Assembly (NCBI GenBank): GCA_913031435.1
Contig: CAJWFD010000002.1
Location: forward strand, 42,050-106,049
DNA: 64,000 nt
Direction: 5' to 3'
Source of the DNA: an uncultured Cryomorphaceae bacterium
Lineage (GTDB): Bacteria > Bacteroidota > Bacteroidia > Flavobacteriales > Schleiferiaceae
Below, piece after piece: positions 18,732 through 29,159 of the stretch. The notes under the pieces were generated by a model. That model saw nothing but the letters and a program-made list of their open reading frames with translations. It was not told the origin of the DNA and searched no databases. Each line of letters begins with the position of its first letter. The stretch's first letter is position 1. The position numbers and the translations under genes were made by a program.

Positions 18732-20072
18732 TTAAATTGTGGAGGTTTGAGTTCGTCCTCTTAGCTTTCCAGTCTTCATTAAACCGTCATAATGGCGGTT
18801 CAATAAGTAACTTTCCACCTGCTGAAGTGTATCCAATATCACCCCTACAGTAATTAATAAGGATGTTCCACCATAAAAATATGCCCACTGCGTATTCAAA
18901 CCAACCACCATTGCTAGTGCAGGGAGGACAGCTATTATAGACAATAAGATAGAGCCCGGTAAAGTAATTCTACTTAACACAGTGTCTAAAAATTCAGCAG
19001 TAGGTCCACCTGGTTTGATACCTGGAATAAAACCACCGTTACGTTTTAGATCATCTGATATGCTTGTAGTATTTACCTGTATGGCTGTATAAAAATATGT
19101 AAACACGATAATCAATAATGCAAAGGTAAGGTTATAACCTAAACCCTGAATATTACCAAACACTGTAATCAACCAACTAACACTATCACCCTCAGCACCG
19201 CTGAACTGCAGCACCGTGATTGGTATAAACATTATTGCTTGAGCAAAAATAATTGGCATTACACCAGCAGCATTTACCTTCATAGGAAGATACTGTCTAG
19301 CCGCAGGTGTTGCTGTAGTTCTTCCTGCCGCAGCTTGCTTAGCATATTGAACGGGAATTTGTCGTACTGCCTGTGTTAGAGCAATGGCAAACATTGTAAT
19401 AACAAACAAGACGAATAGCTCTATAATGAATGCAACCCATCCAGCACCTTGATTCACCTGTGAAAGCATCTCCTGGAAGAACGCCTGAGGAAGTGTTGCA
19501 ATAATACCCACCATAATCAATAGTGAAATACCATTTCCAATTCCTTTGTCCGTAATTCTTTCACCCAACCACATCGCGAAAATAGTACCGGTAGTTAACG
19601 TTACCCAAGCTAGAAACCAAAAGGTTGCTGGGTCTAGGGTTAAGACAACACCTTGTGCGCTTAAATTAGCCAGGTAACTAGGTGCCTGAACACCAGCTAT
19701 CAAAATAGTCAAGTAACGTGTAATCTGATTCAACTTTCTACGACCACTCTCGCCATCCTTCTGCATTTTCTGTACCGCAGGAACTGCCATACCCATGAGT
19801 TGGATGATAATTGAAGCTGAGATGTAAGGCATAATACCTAAAGCCAGTACAGATGCACGCGAAAATGCACCACCTGTAAAAGCATTCAATACGCCTAGAA
19901 GACCTTCTGAAGTCTGCGCCTGTAATTGCGTAAGACTACTTGGATCAACTCCTGGTAGAAGAACCGTCGAACCAATTCTATATATCAAGAGCAAGCCAAG
20001 CGTCGTAAGGATCTTTCCTTTCAACTCTTCTATACCCCAGATATTTCTAATTGTTTCTACGAATCGTTTCAT
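18732..20072 (-). CDS. secY: Protein translocase channel subunit SecY
   Basis: 446 residues from ATG 20072 ([10 protein letters not shown]); the frame is open further upstream to 20141 but that would overlap rplO. About ten membrane helices form the channel through which most exported proteins pass. Motifs: L-L-I-Y-R-I-G in helix 1, plug-region [25 protein letters not shown] in pieces, and the cytosolic loop G-I-K-P-G-G-P-T. Lies 4 bases after rplO. Confidence 0.98.
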   Translation of the reverse strand: MKRFVETIRNIWGIEELKGKILTTLGLLLIYRIGSTVLLPGVDPSSLTQLQAQTSEGLLGVLNAFTGGAFSRASVLALGIMPYISASIIIQLMGMAVPAVQKMQKDGESGRRKLNQITRYLTILIAGVQAPSYLANLSAQGVVLTLDPATFWFLAWVTLTTGTIFAMWLGERITDKGIGNGISLLIMVGIIATLPQAFFQEMLSQVNQGAGWVAFIIELFVLFVITMFAIALTQAVRQIPVQYAKQAAAGRTTATPAARQYLPMKVNAAGVMPIIFAQAIMFIPITVLQFSGAEGDSVSWLITVFGNIQGLGYNLTFALLIIVFTYFYTAIQVNTTSISDDLKRNGGFIPGIKPGGPTAEFLDTVLSRITLPGSILLSIIAVLPALAMVVGLNTQWAYFYGGTSLLITVGVILDTLQQVESYLLNRHYDGLMKTGKLRGRTQTSTI

Positions 20073-20076
20073 CGAA

Positions 20077-20526
20077 TTACGATATAGTTGCAGAACCGCC
20101 TTTTGCCTCAATGGCAGCGACTGCAGATTTACTAAAAGCATGAGCGGTAATATCCAACTTAACGGATAATTCCCCTCTACCTAAAATCTTAACTAATTCC
20201 TTTTTCCCAACAAGACCATTATCAACAAGATCTTGAAAAATGATAGTAGACTTCATCTTTTTACTCTCCACTAACAATTGAAGAGTGTCAAGATTAATGC
20301 CCTTGTATTCTACACGATTAGGATTTGTAAAGCCAAATTTTGGTACACGACGTTGAAGTGGCATTTGACCACCCTCAAAACCGATTTTACGACTGTAACC
20401 TGAACGCGATTGAGCACCATTGTGTCCGCGTGTAGAGGTACCTCCGTGACCAGAGCCTTCGCCTCTACCTACTCGCTTACGGCTGTGGGTTGCCCCTTTC
20501 GCAGGTTGAAGATTTGATAAATCCAT
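20077..20526 (-). CDS. rplO: 50S ribosomal protein L15
   Basis: 149 residues. Late assembly protein of the 50S. M-D-L-S-N-L-Q-P-A-K-G-A and the Gly/Arg-rich G-R-G-E-G-S-G-H-G-G-T-S-T-R-G-H segment are typical, as is the C-terminal V-K-L-D-I-T-A-H-A-F-S-K-S. In the spc part, 15 bases after rpmD. Confidence 0.97.
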   Translation of the reverse strand: MDLSNLQPAKGATHSRKRVGRGEGSGHGGTSTRGHNGAQSRSGYSRKIGFEGGQMPLQRRVPKFGFTNPNRVEYKGINLDTLQLLVESKKMKSTIIFQDLVDNGLVGKKELVKILGRGELSVKLDITAHAFSKSAVAAIEAKGGSATIS

Positions 20527-20541
20527 TATTATCTATTTAAA

Positions 20542-20721
20542 TTAAAGTTCAACTACTTCAACAAGGTGTAACACCTTGCGAACCATACCTAACACTTGAG
20601 GAGTTCCCTCTACTTCAACCGTAGCATTAATCTTACGTAAGCCCAAAGCTACCATAGTTGCCTTTTGACGCTCTGGACGACCAATGACGCTACGTTTTTG
20701 AGTTATTTTTAACTTTCCCAT
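20542..20721 (-). CDS. rpmD: 50S ribosomal protein L30
   Basis: 59 residues, read by hand from ATG 20721: [15 protein letters not shown], then L-G-L-R-K-I and [11 protein letters not shown]. This matches the short bacterial L30. It falls exactly between rpsE (12 bases) and rplO, its conserved position. Confidence 0.96.
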   Translation of the reverse strand: MGKLKITQKRSVIGRPERQKATMVALGLRKINATVEVEGTPQVLGMVRKVLHLVEVVEL

Positions 20722-20733
20722 TACTTACGAATA

Positions 20734-21258
20734 TTAACCGTTAAATACTTGATCCAAAGAAATGCCACGTGTCTTAGCAATTTGCTTCGCATCGCGCAGT
20801 TTCAATAAGGCATCAAAAGTAGCTTTAACTACGTTCTGTGGATTAGAAGACCCCTTACTTTTTGCTAACACATCCTGAACGCCTACACTTTCCAAAACCG
20901 CACGCATTGCACCACCTGCAATTACACCTGTACCGCTTGATGCAGGACGTAGAAAGACTCTAGATCCAGAAAACTTACCGTTTTCCTCATGAGGTATAGT
21001 GCTCTTGAGTAAAGGAATATGATAAAGGTTCTTTTTAGCATCATCTACCGCTTTAGCAATAGCCTCGCTAACGCCCTTTGATTTACCTGATCCAAAACCA
21101 GCAGTACCATTTTCATCTCCAACAACAACAATTGCTGAGAAACTAAAAGTACGACCACCTTTATTTACATTAGTTACACGATTCACCGCTACCAAGCGAT
21201 CAATCAATTCAATACCCGAAGGTTTTACTTTACGTGAGTTTTTCATAGTACCCGACAT
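20734..21258 (-). CDS. rpsE: 30S ribosomal protein S5
   Basis: 174 residues. Accuracy and helicase protein at the mRNA entry. [17 protein letters not shown] and [16 protein letters not shown] are the S5 signatures. A second in-frame ATG (21246, M-K-N-S-R-K) could also start it. One base after rplR. Confidence 0.97.
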   Translation of the reverse strand: MSGTMKNSRKVKPSGIELIDRLVAVNRVTNVNKGGRTFSFSAIVVVGDENGTAGFGSGKSKGVSEAIAKAVDDAKKNLYHIPLLKSTIPHEENGKFSGSRVFLRPASSGTGVIAGGAMRAVLESVGVQDVLAKSKGSSNPQNVVKATFDALLKLRDAKQIAKTRGISLDQVFNG

Positions 21259-21259
21259 T

Positions 21260-21616
21260 TTAGAATTTCAAGCCGCCATCTCGAGCGCCTTCAGCTAATT
21301 GTTTTACACGTCCGTGATATAAGTAACCACCACGATCGAAACATACCTCAGTAATACCGTTTTCCTGTGCTTGCTTAGCTAAAGCTTGACCTACCTGGAA
21401 GCTCTTATCACTCTTTGTACCTGTGGCAGACTCTAGCTCTTTACTTCTAGAAGAATACGACAGAAGAGTCTTCTGATTTACGTCATCAATTAATTGACCG
21501 TAAATCTCCTTGTTACTTCTGAATACAGATAGACGAGGCTTCTGTGCTGTACCAGTAACTACCTTACGAATCCTTCTACGAATGCGAAGTCTTCTCTCTG
21601 TTTTAGTTAGTGCCAT
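21260..21616 (-). CDS. rplR: 50S ribosomal protein L18
   Basis: 118 residues. 5S rRNA-binding protein. [25 protein letters not shown] and [13 protein letters not shown] are characteristic. Sits 11 bases after rplF. Confidence 0.97.
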   Translation of the reverse strand: MALTKTERRLRIRRRIRKVVTGTAQKPRLSVFRSNKEIYGQLIDDVNQKTLLSYSSRSKELESATGTKSDKSFQVGQALAKQAQENGITEVCFDRGGYLYHGRVKQLAEGARDGGLKF

Positions 21617-21627
21617 ATCTTATTCTA

Positions 21628-22179
21628 TTATTTAGATGCAGACTTACCTGCTTTTCTGCGGACTTGCTCACCCTGGTATCTGATACCTTTTCCTTTGTAA
21701 GGCTCTGGCTTGCGTAATGAGCGAATTTTCGCTGCAACTGCTCCTATTAATTGTTTATCAAAAGACGACAGCTTAATCAAAGGGGCCTTACCCTTTTCCA
21801 TTACAGCTTCGATCTTAACTTCCTTAGGAATGCTCATAAGGAAGTTATGAGAATAGCCCAAAGAAAGATCTAAGACCTGACCTTGATTAGTCGCTCTATA
21901 TCCAACACCTATTAGTTCTAAAGTCTTAGTATAGCCTTCGCTAACACCTGTAACCATATTACTAACTAATGAACGATATAAACCGTGCTTAGCTTTATGC
22001 TCTTTTGCTTCAGATGGACGATCGAAAGTAATTTCGTTGCCTTCCATTTTAACGGTGATTCCACCGGTAATTTCCTGAGTTAACTCGCCTAACTTCCCTT
22101 TGATTGTAACCACCGAACCACTAATGTTCGCTTCTACTCCCGCTGGGACGATTACTGGCGCTTGACCAATTCTTGACAT
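21628..22179 (-). CDS. rplF: 50S ribosomal protein L6
   Basis: 183 residues from ATG 22179 (M-S-R-I-G-Q-A-P-V); the longer frame to 22206 would overlap rpsH. Two L6 domains near the factor-binding centre; the closing P-E-P-Y-K-G-K-G-I-R-Y and R-R-K-A-G-K-S are standard. Gap to rpsH 11 bases. Confidence 0.97.
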   Translation of the reverse strand: MSRIGQAPVIVPAGVEANISGSVVTIKGKLGELTQEITGGITVKMEGNEITFDRPSEAKEHKAKHGLYRSLVSNMVTGVSEGYTKTLELIGVGYRATNQGQVLDLSLGYSHNFLMSIPKEVKIEAVMEKGKAPLIKLSSFDKQLIGAVAAKIRSLRKPEPYKGKGIRYQGEQVRRKAGKSASK

Positions 22180-22190
22180 AATTCTTATTC

Positions 22191-22589
22191 TTAACTGACA
22201 GTACAAATTAACTCACCGCCGATATTCTCTTTGCGAGCTTGCTTCTCCGTCATAAGTCCTTTAGAAGTACTAACTACAGCTATACCTAAACCATTCTTTA
22301 CACGCGGCAGTTCATTAGAACTGCAATATTGGCGCAAACCTGGTTTTGAGATACGTTTTATCTCTCTGATTGCTGGAACTTTCGTCTCTTTATTGTATTT
22401 CAATGCAACCTTCAGAACATTCTGAGGTGCAACTTCTTCAACTTTAAAATCATGAATGTAACCCTGATCTTTTAATATCTGAGATACCGCCACTTTAGTA
22501 TTACTTGAAGGCATTTTCACAACACGCAAACCAGCACTTTGGCCATTGCGAATACGTGTTAGAAAATCTGCTATTGGATCTGTATACAT
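22191..22589 (-). CDS. rpsH: 30S ribosomal protein S8
   Basis: 132 residues. Binds the central 16S domain and in E. coli represses the spc operon. D-P-I-A-D-F-L-T-R-I-R-N-G opening and G-L-G-I-A-V-V-S-T-S-K-G-L-M-T end motif. 18 bases after rpsN. Confidence 0.97.
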   Translation of the reverse strand: MYTDPIADFLTRIRNGQSAGLRVVKMPSSNTKVAVSQILKDQGYIHDFKVEEVAPQNVLKVALKYNKETKVPAIREIKRISKPGLRQYCSSNELPRVKNGLGIAVVSTSKGLMTEKQARKENIGGELICTVS

Positions 22590-22607
22590 AATTCTTTTAC
22601 TCTAAAA

Positions 22608-22877
22608 TTACCAACTAGCCTTTCTAACCCCTGGGATCAAGCCTGCATTTGCCATTTCACGAAATGTTACTCGTGAAAGTCCAAACTGACGCATATATCC
22701 ACGGGGACGACCAGTAATATTACAACGATTTCTACCACGAACTGGTGATGAATTTCTTGGAAGTTTTTGCAAACCTTCATGGTCACCCGCAGCCTTTAAT
22801 GCTTCACGCTTTACTGCATACTTAGCAGCTAGCTTTGCACGTTTGACCTCACGGGCCTTCATTGATTCTTTAGCCAT
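22608..22877 (-). CDS. rpsN: 30S ribosomal protein S14, zinc-free type
   Basis: 89 residues, the longer form without the C-x2-C...C-x2-C zinc site (only one Cys). A-K-E-S-M-K-A-R-E opening, [14 protein letters not shown] and the tail [10 protein letters not shown] are diagnostic. Seven bases after rplE. Confidence 0.97.
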   Translation of the reverse strand: MAKESMKAREVKRAKLAAKYAVKREALKAAGDHEGLQKLPRNSSPVRGRNRCNITGRPRGYMRQFGLSRVTFREMANAGLIPGVRKASW

Positions 22878-22884
22878 CGTTCAA

Positions 22885-23433
22885 TTACTTTTTTAATGGT
22901 AAACCAAAAGCAGTTAATAATGCCTTAGCTTCCTTATCTGTAGAAGCAGAGGTTACGAATGTGATATCCATACCTGTGATACGGTTCACCTTGTCTATCT
23001 CGATTTCTGGGAAGATAATTTGTTCAGTAATACCAAAAGTGTAATTACCTCTACCATCAAAACCTGATGATTTAACTCCTTGAAAATCACGAATTCTAGG
23101 AAGCGCTGCACTAATCAAGCGGTCTAGAAATTCATACATCTGGTCTCCGCGCAGCGTAACTCTTGCACCAATCGGCATACCCTTACGCAACTTAAAGTTA
23201 CTGATATCCTTCTTGGATTTGGTTGGAACCGCCTTTTGACCAGTAATCAATGTCATCTCGGCAATAGCCTGATCCACTAATTTCTTATCAGCAACTGCAG
23301 CACCAATACCTTGGCTAACCACAATTTTTTCAAGCTTAGGAACCATCATAATGTTGCGGTAGTTAAACTCCTCTTGCAACTTCGCGATGATCTCTTCGCT
23401 ATATCTTGTCTTGAATCTAGGTGTCATAGTCAT
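22885..23433 (-). CDS. rplE: 50S ribosomal protein L5
   Basis: 182 residues. 5S rRNA-binding protein of the central protuberance. [32 protein letters not shown] and [11 protein letters not shown] seen. TAATG overlap with rplX implies coupled translation; a second ATG two codons in is possible. Confidence 0.97.
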   Translation of the reverse strand: MTMTPRFKTRYSEEIIAKLQEEFNYRNIMMVPKLEKIVVSQGIGAAVADKKLVDQAIAEMTLITGQKAVPTKSKKDISNFKLRKGMPIGARVTLRGDQMYEFLDRLISAALPRIRDFQGVKSSGFDGRGNYTFGITEQIIFPEIEIDKVNRITGMDITFVTSASTDKEAKALLTAFGLPLKK

Positions 23434-23753
23434 TATGATAATACCTCACCGGATTTTTTAGCGTAACGCACAACGTTACCATTATCGTCCATCTTTCTTC
23501 CCACACGGGTTACTTCATTAGAAGTTGGGTCTACCAGAGACACATTAGAAATGTGCAATGGAGCTTCCATTTCTACAATACCACCTTGTGGACTTGTAGC
23601 GCTAGGTTTCTGGTGTTTTTTAATCATATTAACACCTTCTACTACTACGCGATTCATCTTCGGTATGACACGTACAATACGACCAGTTGAGCCTTTACTC
23701 TCGCCTGCTAATACTTTTACGGTGTCTCCCTTTTTTACTTTGAACTTTGCCAT
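23433..23753 (-). CDS. rplX: 50S ribosomal protein L24
   Basis: 106 residues. Assembly initiator with a KOW motif ([18 protein letters not shown]). [10 protein letters not shown] and A-P-L-H-I-S-N-V are typical. Gap to rplN 21 bases, one of the larger in the operon. Confidence 0.97.
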   Translation of the reverse strand: MAKFKVKKGDTVKVLAGESKGSTGRIVRVIPKMNRVVVEGVNMIKKHQKPSATSPQGGIVEMEAPLHISNVSLVDPTSNEVTRVGRKMDDNGNVVRYAKKSGEVLS

Positions 23754-23774
23754 CTTAATGGATTGTCGTTAAGA

Positions 23775-24143
23775 TTAAAGGACCTCAGGGGCCAATGAAA
23801 CAATTTTCATGTACTGCTTGTCGCGCAATTCACGCGCAACAGGACCGAAAACACGAGTTCCTTTCATATTACCACCTGCGTCTAATAATACACATGCGTT
23901 ATCATCAAAGCGGATATAAGATCCGTCTTGACGACGTACTTCCTTTTTTACTCTTACTACAACTGCCGTAGCGACTTCACCCTTTTTAACACTTCCAGAA
24001 GGCGTTGCATCCTTCACTGTTATAACGATTTTATCACCTACACTAGCGTACCTTCTCTTTGTACCTCCTAATACACGGATGACCAAAACTTGTTTAGCAC
24101 CGGTATTGTCAGCTACTCCTAATCTTGATTCAGTTTGTAACAT
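23775..24143 (-). CDS. rplN: 50S ribosomal protein L14
   Basis: 122 residues. Subunit-interface protein and the docking site of the silencing factor RsfS, whose gene is at 60170. [16 protein letters not shown] opening and [13 protein letters not shown] end. Two bases after rpsQ. Confidence 0.98.
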   Translation of the reverse strand: MLQTESRLGVADNTGAKQVLVIRVLGGTKRRYASVGDKIVITVKDATPSGSVKKGEVATAVVVRVKKEVRRQDGSYIRFDDNACVLLDAGGNMKGTRVFGPVARELRDKQYMKIVSLAPEVL

Positions 24144-24145
24144 AA

Positions 24146-24406
24146 TTACTTAGCTCTTTCGATAACTTCAATCACTCTCCAATTCTTGGTCTTGGATAGC
24201 GGACGAGTTTCCATAATTCTTACTGTGTCGCCTTCATTACAGTCGTTTAGTTCATCATGAGCATGAAACTTGCTCGTGAATTTTATAAACTTCCCGTACT
24301 TCGGGTGCTTAACCTTGCGCTCAACCTTCACTATAACAGACTTTTCCATCTTGCTACTAGCTACTACGCCAACACGCTCTTTGCGTAAATTTCTTGTATT
24401 CTCCAT
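24146..24406 (-). CDS. rpsQ: 30S ribosomal protein S17
   Basis: 86 residues, OB-fold 16S-binding protein. [16 protein letters not shown] and [12 protein letters not shown] are the signature. Seven bases after rpmC. Confidence 0.97.
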   Translation of the reverse strand: MENTRNLRKERVGVVASSKMEKSVIVKVERKVKHPKYGKFIKFTSKFHAHDELNDCNEGDTVRIMETRPLSKTKNWRVIEVIERAK

Positions 24407-24413
24407 GATACTC

Positions 24414-24608
24414 TTATTCTTCAGTTGAGCGAGTACTCAATTCAGTGCTCATACGAGCAATAGTTTTTCTTGCCGCACGAATTTCCAACGGGTTCTCTAA
24501 CGGACTCAAACTATGAGTGATTGTTAGATTAGTGTACCCAGTCTTTAATTCTGCCAATTTTTCTACCAAATCAGTGGTAGACAATTTCTTAATCTCATTG
24601 TACTTCAT
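24414..24608 (-). CDS. rpmC: 50S ribosomal protein L29
   Basis: 64 residues, two-helix protein at the tunnel exit that helps dock trigger factor and [17 protein letters not shown] and [14 protein letters not shown] fit the family. 11 bases after rplP. Confidence 0.95.
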   Translation of the reverse strand: MKYNEIKKLSTTDLVEKLAELKTGYTNLTITHSLSPLENPLEIRAARKTIARMSTELSTRSTEE

Positions 24609-24619
24609 GACTGATGTAA

Positions 24620-25039
24620 TTAGTCTTGTAAATCTCTACGAATCACAAACTTAGTGCGTACTGGTAACTTCTGAGCGGCAAGACGCAAAGCCTCTTTAGC
24701 TATCTCAAATGGTATACCATCTATTTCAAACATAATTCGACCAGGTCTAACAACTGCGGCGTAATACTCTACCCCACCTTTACCTTTACCCATACGTACC
24801 TCTAGAGGCTTCTTCGTGATAGGCTTGTCTGGGAAAATTCTAATCCACATTTGACCTTCACGTTTCATGTAACGTGTTGCAGCTACACGAGCGGCTTCAA
24901 TCTGACGCGCAGTTACCCACTTAGAGTCTATTGACTTTATACCGTAAGATCCAAAGCTTAACTCTGCGCCACGCTGAGCGTTACCTTTCATTTTGCCTTT
25001 AAAGACCTTTCTATGCTTTGTGCGTTTTGGTTGTAACAT
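24620..25039 (-). CDS. rplP: 50S ribosomal protein L16
   Basis: 139 residues, contacts A-site t[14 protein letters not shown] opening, [12 protein letters not shown] and R-M-G-K-G-K-G seen. Eight bases after rpsC. Confidence 0.97.
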   Translation of the reverse strand: MLQPKRTKHRKVFKGKMKGNAQRGAELSFGSYGIKSIDSKWVTARQIEAARVAATRYMKREGQMWIRIFPDKPITKKPLEVRMGKGKGGVEYYAAVVRPGRIMFEIDGIPFEIAKEALRLAAQKLPVRTKFVIRRDLQD

Positions 25040-25047
25040 CTTTACTC

Positions 25048-25752
25048 TTATTTGCGATTATTACGTTTACCACGACCGCCGCCAGAACTAGGTTTTGAAG
25101 AACCTAATTGATTGCTTAAGTCACGCTTACCGTAAACCTCACCTTTCATGATCCATACCTTGATACCTAAACGTCCGTAAGTAGTATGCGCCTCACTCAA
25201 GTGATAATCAATATCTGCACGGAATGTACTCAATGGAGTACGACCGTCCTTGTACATCTCAGATCTAGCCATTTCAGCACCGTTAACACGTCCAGATATC
25301 TGAATTTTGATACCCTCACTACCCATTCTCATGGCAGCCTGTATTGACATTTTAATAGCGCGTCTGTGGCTTACACGACCTTCAATCTGACGAGCAACTG
25401 AATCAGCAACAAGCTTAGCATCCAATTCAGGACGTTTAATCTCGTATATGTTGATCTGGACCTCTTTACCAGAGAGCTTTTTCAACTCCTCCTTCAGCTT
25501 GTCAACTTCCTGTCCACCCTTACCTATAATTACACCCGGACGAGCCGTTGTAATGGTAATGGTAACTAAGCGAAGCGTACGCTCAATGATTATACGGCTT
25601 ATACTTGCCTTAGCAAGACGAGCATATATATACTTTCTGATTTTGGCATCTTCAGCAATCTTATCGCCGTAGTTACGTCCTCCATACCACTGGCTATCCC
25701 AGCCGCGGATGATTCCCAATCTAATACCAATAGGGTTGGTTTTCTGTCCCAT
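25048..25752 (-). CDS. rpsC: 30S ribosomal protein S3
   Basis: 234 residues. mRNA-entry protein with a KH domain ([14 protein letters not shown]). [12 protein letters not shown] opening and [12 protein letters not shown] closing. Ends in a Ser/Gly/Arg/Asn-rich tail. Ten bases after rplV. Confidence 0.98.
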   Translation of the reverse strand: MGQKTNPIGIRLGIIRGWDSQWYGGRNYGDKIAEDAKIRKYIYARLAKASISRIIIERTLRLVTITITTARPGVIIGKGGQEVDKLKEELKKLSGKEVQINIYEIKRPELDAKLVADSVARQIEGRVSHRRAIKMSIQAAMRMGSEGIKIQISGRVNGAEMARSEMYKDGRTPLSTFRADIDYHLSEAHTTYGRLGIKVWIMKGEVYGKRDLSNQLGSSKPSSGGGRGKRNNRK

Positions 25753-25762
25753 GTTTCCCTTC

Positions 25763-26158
25763 TTAAGATTTAATTCCTACGATTAACGTCACGTGGTTGC
25801 TACGCTTACGAACACGGTGTGCACGACCTTGCGGAGCAGCTTGAATACGCTTAAGCATTCGACCACTATCAACACTAACCTCTCTAACTATCAAACCTGC
25901 CTCTTCAAGATTAGAACCTTCGTTCTTAGCTTGCCAGTTAGCAATAGCGCTAAGGAGAAGTTTCTCCAAACGTATCGATGCTTCCTTTGGGCTGAATTTT
26001 AATATGGCTAATGCCTTTTCTACTTCGATACCGCGAATCTGATCAGCAACCAAACGCATCTTACGAGGAGAGGTTGGGCAATCATTAAGCTTAGCAATGG
26101 CTAAAGCTTTTTTCGCAGTCTTCAACGCTTCCGCTGATTCTCTTTTTCTAGCTCCCAT
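25763..26158 (-). CDS. rplV: 50S ribosomal protein L22
   Basis: 131 residues; its hairpin lines the exit tunnel. [17 protein letters not shown] core and [14 protein letters not shown] end. Three bases after rpsS. Confidence 0.97.
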   Translation of the reverse strand: MGARKRESAEALKTAKKALAIAKLNDCPTSPRKMRLVADQIRGIEVEKALAILKFSPKEASIRLEKLLLSAIANWQAKNEGSNLEEAGLIVREVSVDSGRMLKRIQAAPQGRAHRVRKRSNHVTLIVGIKS

Positions 26159-26161
26159 CTA

Positions 26162-26428
26162 TTACTTCTTATTTTTTCCGTGACCGCGGAAATTACGCGT
26201 TGGAGAAAATTCACCTAGTTTATGACCTACCATGTTTTCTGTAACATAAACAGGTATAAATGTTTTGCCGTTGTGAACACCTATAGTCTGTCCAATGAAA
26301 TCCGGAGAAATCATTGAAGCTCTAGACCAAGTCTTGATCACATTATTTTTACTATTCTCTGCATTAGCTAGAATTTTCTTTTCCAGCTTGTAGTGGATGT
26401 AAGGTCCCTTTTTAAGCGAACGTGCCAT
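26162..26428 (-). CDS. rpsS: 30S ribosomal protein S19
   Basis: 88 residues, head protein partnered with S13. [25 protein letters not shown] and [17 protein letters not shown] are typical. 11 bases after rplB. Confidence 0.98.
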   Translation of the reverse strand: MARSLKKGPYIHYKLEKKILANAENSKNNVIKTWSRASMISPDFIGQTIGVHNGKTFIPVYVTENMVGHKLGEFSPTRNFRGHGKNKK

Positions 26429-26439
26429 ATACTTTCAGA

Positions 26440-27264
26440 TTATTTCTTTCTACGTTCAACGATATACTTGTTCGTATCCTTTTTCGGAGTACGAGTCTTA
26501 TAACCCTTAGCAGGAATACCATTCCGTGAACGTGGATGCCCACCGGAAGACTTTCCTTCACCACCACCCATTGGGTGATCTACAGGATTCATAACCACAC
26601 CACGAACACGTGGGCGACGACCGAGCCATCTGCTACGACCAGCTTTACCGCTAACCTGAAGTCTATGATCAGAATTACTCACGGTACCTACTGTTGCCAG
26701 ACAAGTAACGAGAATCATACGAGTTTCTCCAGAAGGCAACTTAATGATTGCATATTTACCTTCTCTTGCAGCCAATTGAGCAAACGTACCAGCAGAACGT
26801 GCAATGATCGCACCTTGACCTGGTCTCATCTCAATATTTGAAATGATTGTACCCAACGGAATTTCAGAAAGTAATAAAGCGTTTCCAGCTTCCGGAGCAG
26901 CGCCCTTTCCACTATTTAGCTTATCGCCTACTTTCACACCATTAACTGCAACAGAGTAACGCTTCTCGCCATCTGCATAAACCAACAACATCACAAATGC
27001 TGAGCGTAGTGGATCATACTCGATGGACTTAACAGTAGCCGGGATACCAAACTTGTCCCTTTTGAAATCAACTGTACGAACTTTCTGCTTGTGACCTCCC
27101 CCAACATAACGCATTGTCATACGTCCACTGTTGTTACGGCCACCACTCTTAGTCTTACCCTTTACAAGGGATTTTTCTGGTTTCGCTGTCGTAACTTGTT
27201 CAAAGTCGTTGACCACGCGAAAACGCTGACCTGGAGTAATTGGTTTTAATTTCTTTACACCCAT
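26440..27264 (-). CDS. rplB: 50S ribosomal protein L2
   Basis: 274 residues, supports the peptidyl-transferase centre. [29 protein letters not shown] with the key His, then M-G-G-G-E-G (the following His of E. coli is Met here, as I recall for the phylum). Five bases after rplW. Confidence 0.98.
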   Translation of the reverse strand: MGVKKLKPITPGQRFRVVNDFEQVTTAKPEKSLVKGKTKSGGRNNSGRMTMRYVGGGHKQKVRTVDFKRDKFGIPATVKSIEYDPLRSAFVMLLVYADGEKRYSVAVNGVKVGDKLNSGKGAAPEAGNALLLSEIPLGTIISNIEMRPGQGAIIARSAGTFAQLAAREGKYAIIKLPSGETRMILVTCLATVGTVSNSDHRLQVSGKAGRSRWLGRRPRVRGVVMNPVDHPMGGGEGKSSGGHPRSRNGIPAKGYKTRTPKKDTNKYIVERRKK

Positions 27265-27269
27265 TGTAA

Positions 27270-27560
27270 TTAGATATTACCGTATAAATCTATAGTCTCT
27301 CCACTTGCCACCTGTACCATCGCCTTTTTATAAGCCGATTTTCTACCTCGAACTAAACCAGCCTTAGTTTGCTTGGTTTGGAACTTTGCAGGTACAATAG
27401 CAGTGCGAACAGTCTCTACACTTACGCCATAGAATGCTTCTATAGCTTTTTTTATTTCAACCTTGTTAGCAGATCTAGCAACTTGAAAAGCGAAAACATT
27501 TAAGTCTTCACTTTGAGCGGTTGCTTTTTCCGTAATGATTGGTTTTATAAGAATATTCAT
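27270..27560 (-). CDS. rplW: 50S ribosomal protein L23
   Basis: 96 residues, tunnel-exit docking site for trigger factor and [14 protein letters not shown] and [15 protein letters not shown] are characteristic. Seven bases after rplD. Confidence 0.97.
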   Translation of the reverse strand: MNILIKPIITEKATAQSEDLNVFAFQVARSANKVEIKKAIEAFYGVSVETVRTAIVPAKFQTKQTKAGLVRGRKSAYKKAMVQVASGETIDLYGNI

Positions 27561-27567
27561 GGCTCTC

Positions 27568-28194
27568 TTAGCTTAAAATCGCTGTTATCTTCTCAACCGC
27601 ACCTTGTGACATAACTACCGTCGTAGCGTTCATTATATCGTAAGTACTTAATTCCGAAGAGTTTACAACTTTAACCCCTGTTAAATTGCGGGATGACAAA
27701 TATATGTTTTTATCGTAATCTCCTACTATGAATAGAGACTTTTTATTGTTTAAACCTAAAGCAGCTAGTACATCCTGGAATGTTTTAGTTCTTGGTAGTT
27801 CAAACGTGAAGTTCTCAATGATCGTAATTGCCTCACCCTGAACCTTTTTAGAAAGGGCCGAACGACGAGCCAGTTGCTTCACTTTTTTATTCAATTTAAA
27901 GTGGTAGTTGCGTGGACGAGGTCCAAACACTGTTCCACCACCTCTTTGAAGAGGAGATTTCAATGAACCTGCACGAGCCCCACCAGTTCCTTTTTGCTTG
28001 TGGTGCTTTTTCGTAGTGCGATTGATTTCACCACGCTCTTTCGACTTGTGCGTACCCTGACGTGCGTTAGCTAGGAATTGCCTTACGTCTAAGTAAATAC
28101 TATGGTCATTAGGTTCAATGCCAAATACAGATGCGTCTAACTTCACGCTCTTTCCGGTTTCCTTACCGTTTATGTCTAATACCTTGAACTCCAT
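27568..28194 (-). CDS. rplD: 50S ribosomal protein L4
   Basis: 208 residues; its loop reaches the exit tunnel, and E. coli L4 represses the S10 operon. Loop motif K-Q-K-G-T-G-G-A-R-A-G-S and F-G-P-R-P-R-N-Y present. Start overlaps the rplC stop by one base (TAATG). Confidence 0.98.
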   Translation of the reverse strand: MEFKVLDINGKETGKSVKLDASVFGIEPNDHSIYLDVRQFLANARQGTHKSKERGEINRTTKKHHKQKGTGGARAGSLKSPLQRGGGTVFGPRPRNYHFKLNKKVKQLARRSALSKKVQGEAITIIENFTFELPRTKTFQDVLAALGLNNKKSLFIVGDYDKNIYLSSRNLTGVKVVNSSELSTYDIMNATTVVMSQGAVEKITAILS

Positions 28195-28811
28195 TACTTG
28201 TCGATAATTACGATTGAATTCTTAGCTCCTGGCACGGAACCTTTAACTACGAGCAAGTTTCTTTCAGCGTCAACTTTCAAAACTTGTAAGTTTTGAACCT
28301 TAGCACGCTTACCACCCATGCGACCTGCCATGCGCATGCCTTTAAATACACGAGATGGATCAGAACCTGCACCAATTGATCCTGGAGCACGTAGACGGTT
28401 GTGTTGACCGTGAGTTGCTTGACCAACACCAGCAAAGCCATGACGTTTCACAACACCTTGGAATCCTTTACCTTTCGATGTACCGGCAACATCCACGAAG
28501 TCACCTTCAGCGAATAGATCAGCGGTAAGAACTTGACCCAATTCAAGGTCTCCCTTAAAATCAGTAAATTCTACAAATTTTCTTTTGGCAGAGGTGTTAG
28601 CCTTCTGCGTATGACCTTGCAATGCTTTGGAGGTGTTTTTATCTTTCGCCTCGCCCCAGCCTAGCTGGATAGCATTGTAACCATCGACATCATTTGTCTT
28701 GACTTGAGTAACCACACATGGACCTACTTCTAGTACGGTACATGGGAGATTCTTTCCATCCTGACTGTATATGCTGGTCATTCCGACTTTTTTACCAATT
28801 AATCCTGGCAT
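28194..28811 (-). CDS. rplC: 50S ribosomal protein L3
   Basis: 205 residues, early assembly protein near the peptidyl-transferase centre. [13 protein letters not shown] and [13 protein letters not shown] are the signature; G-M-R-M-A-G-R-M-G follows. The 29-base gap to rpsJ is the longest within the operon. Confidence 0.98.
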   Translation of the reverse strand: MPGLIGKKVGMTSIYSQDGKNLPCTVLEVGPCVVTQVKTNDVDGYNAIQLGWGEAKDKNTSKALQGHTQKANTSAKRKFVEFTDFKGDLELGQVLTADLFAEGDFVDVAGTSKGKGFQGVVKRHGFAGVGQATHGQHNRLRAPGSIGAGSDPSRVFKGMRMAGRMGGKRAKVQNLQVLKVDAERNLLVVKGSVPGAKNSIVIIDK

Positions 28812-28840
28812 GTTTTCTGGAATTTAAATTTAGTCTAACG

Positions 28841-29146
28841 TTAGACCTTGATTTCTACTTCTACACCACTCGGCAACTCTAACTTCATCAAAGCATCTAT
28901 AGTCTTTGAAGATGAAGAGTAAATATCCAACAACCGCTTGTAGTTGCTCAGTTGGAATTGTTCACGAGATTTCTTATTAACGTGCGGTGAGCGGAGCACT
29001 GTATAAATACGCTTATTAGTAGGCAACGGAATAGGACCGTTAACTACAGCGCCAGTACTCTTCACTGTCTTTACGATTTTCTCAGCAGACTTGTCTACCA
29101 AGTTGTGATCGTAAGACTTGAGCTTGATGCGAATTTTTTGACTCAT
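28841..29146 (-). CDS. rpsJ: 30S ribosomal protein S10
   Basis: 101 residues; ribosomal head protein and NusG/NusB partner in antitermination. [24 protein letters not shown] and [13 protein letters not shown]. Begins 13 bases after fusA with no terminator or promoter box between, so str and S10 operons are joined. Confidence 0.98.
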   Translation of the reverse strand: MSQKIRIKLKSYDHNLVDKSAEKIVKTVKSTGAVVNGPIPLPTNKRIYTVLRSPHVNKKSREQFQLSNYKRLLDIYSSSSKTIDALMKLELPSGVEVEIKV

Positions 29147-29159
29147 TATAGTCTATTTA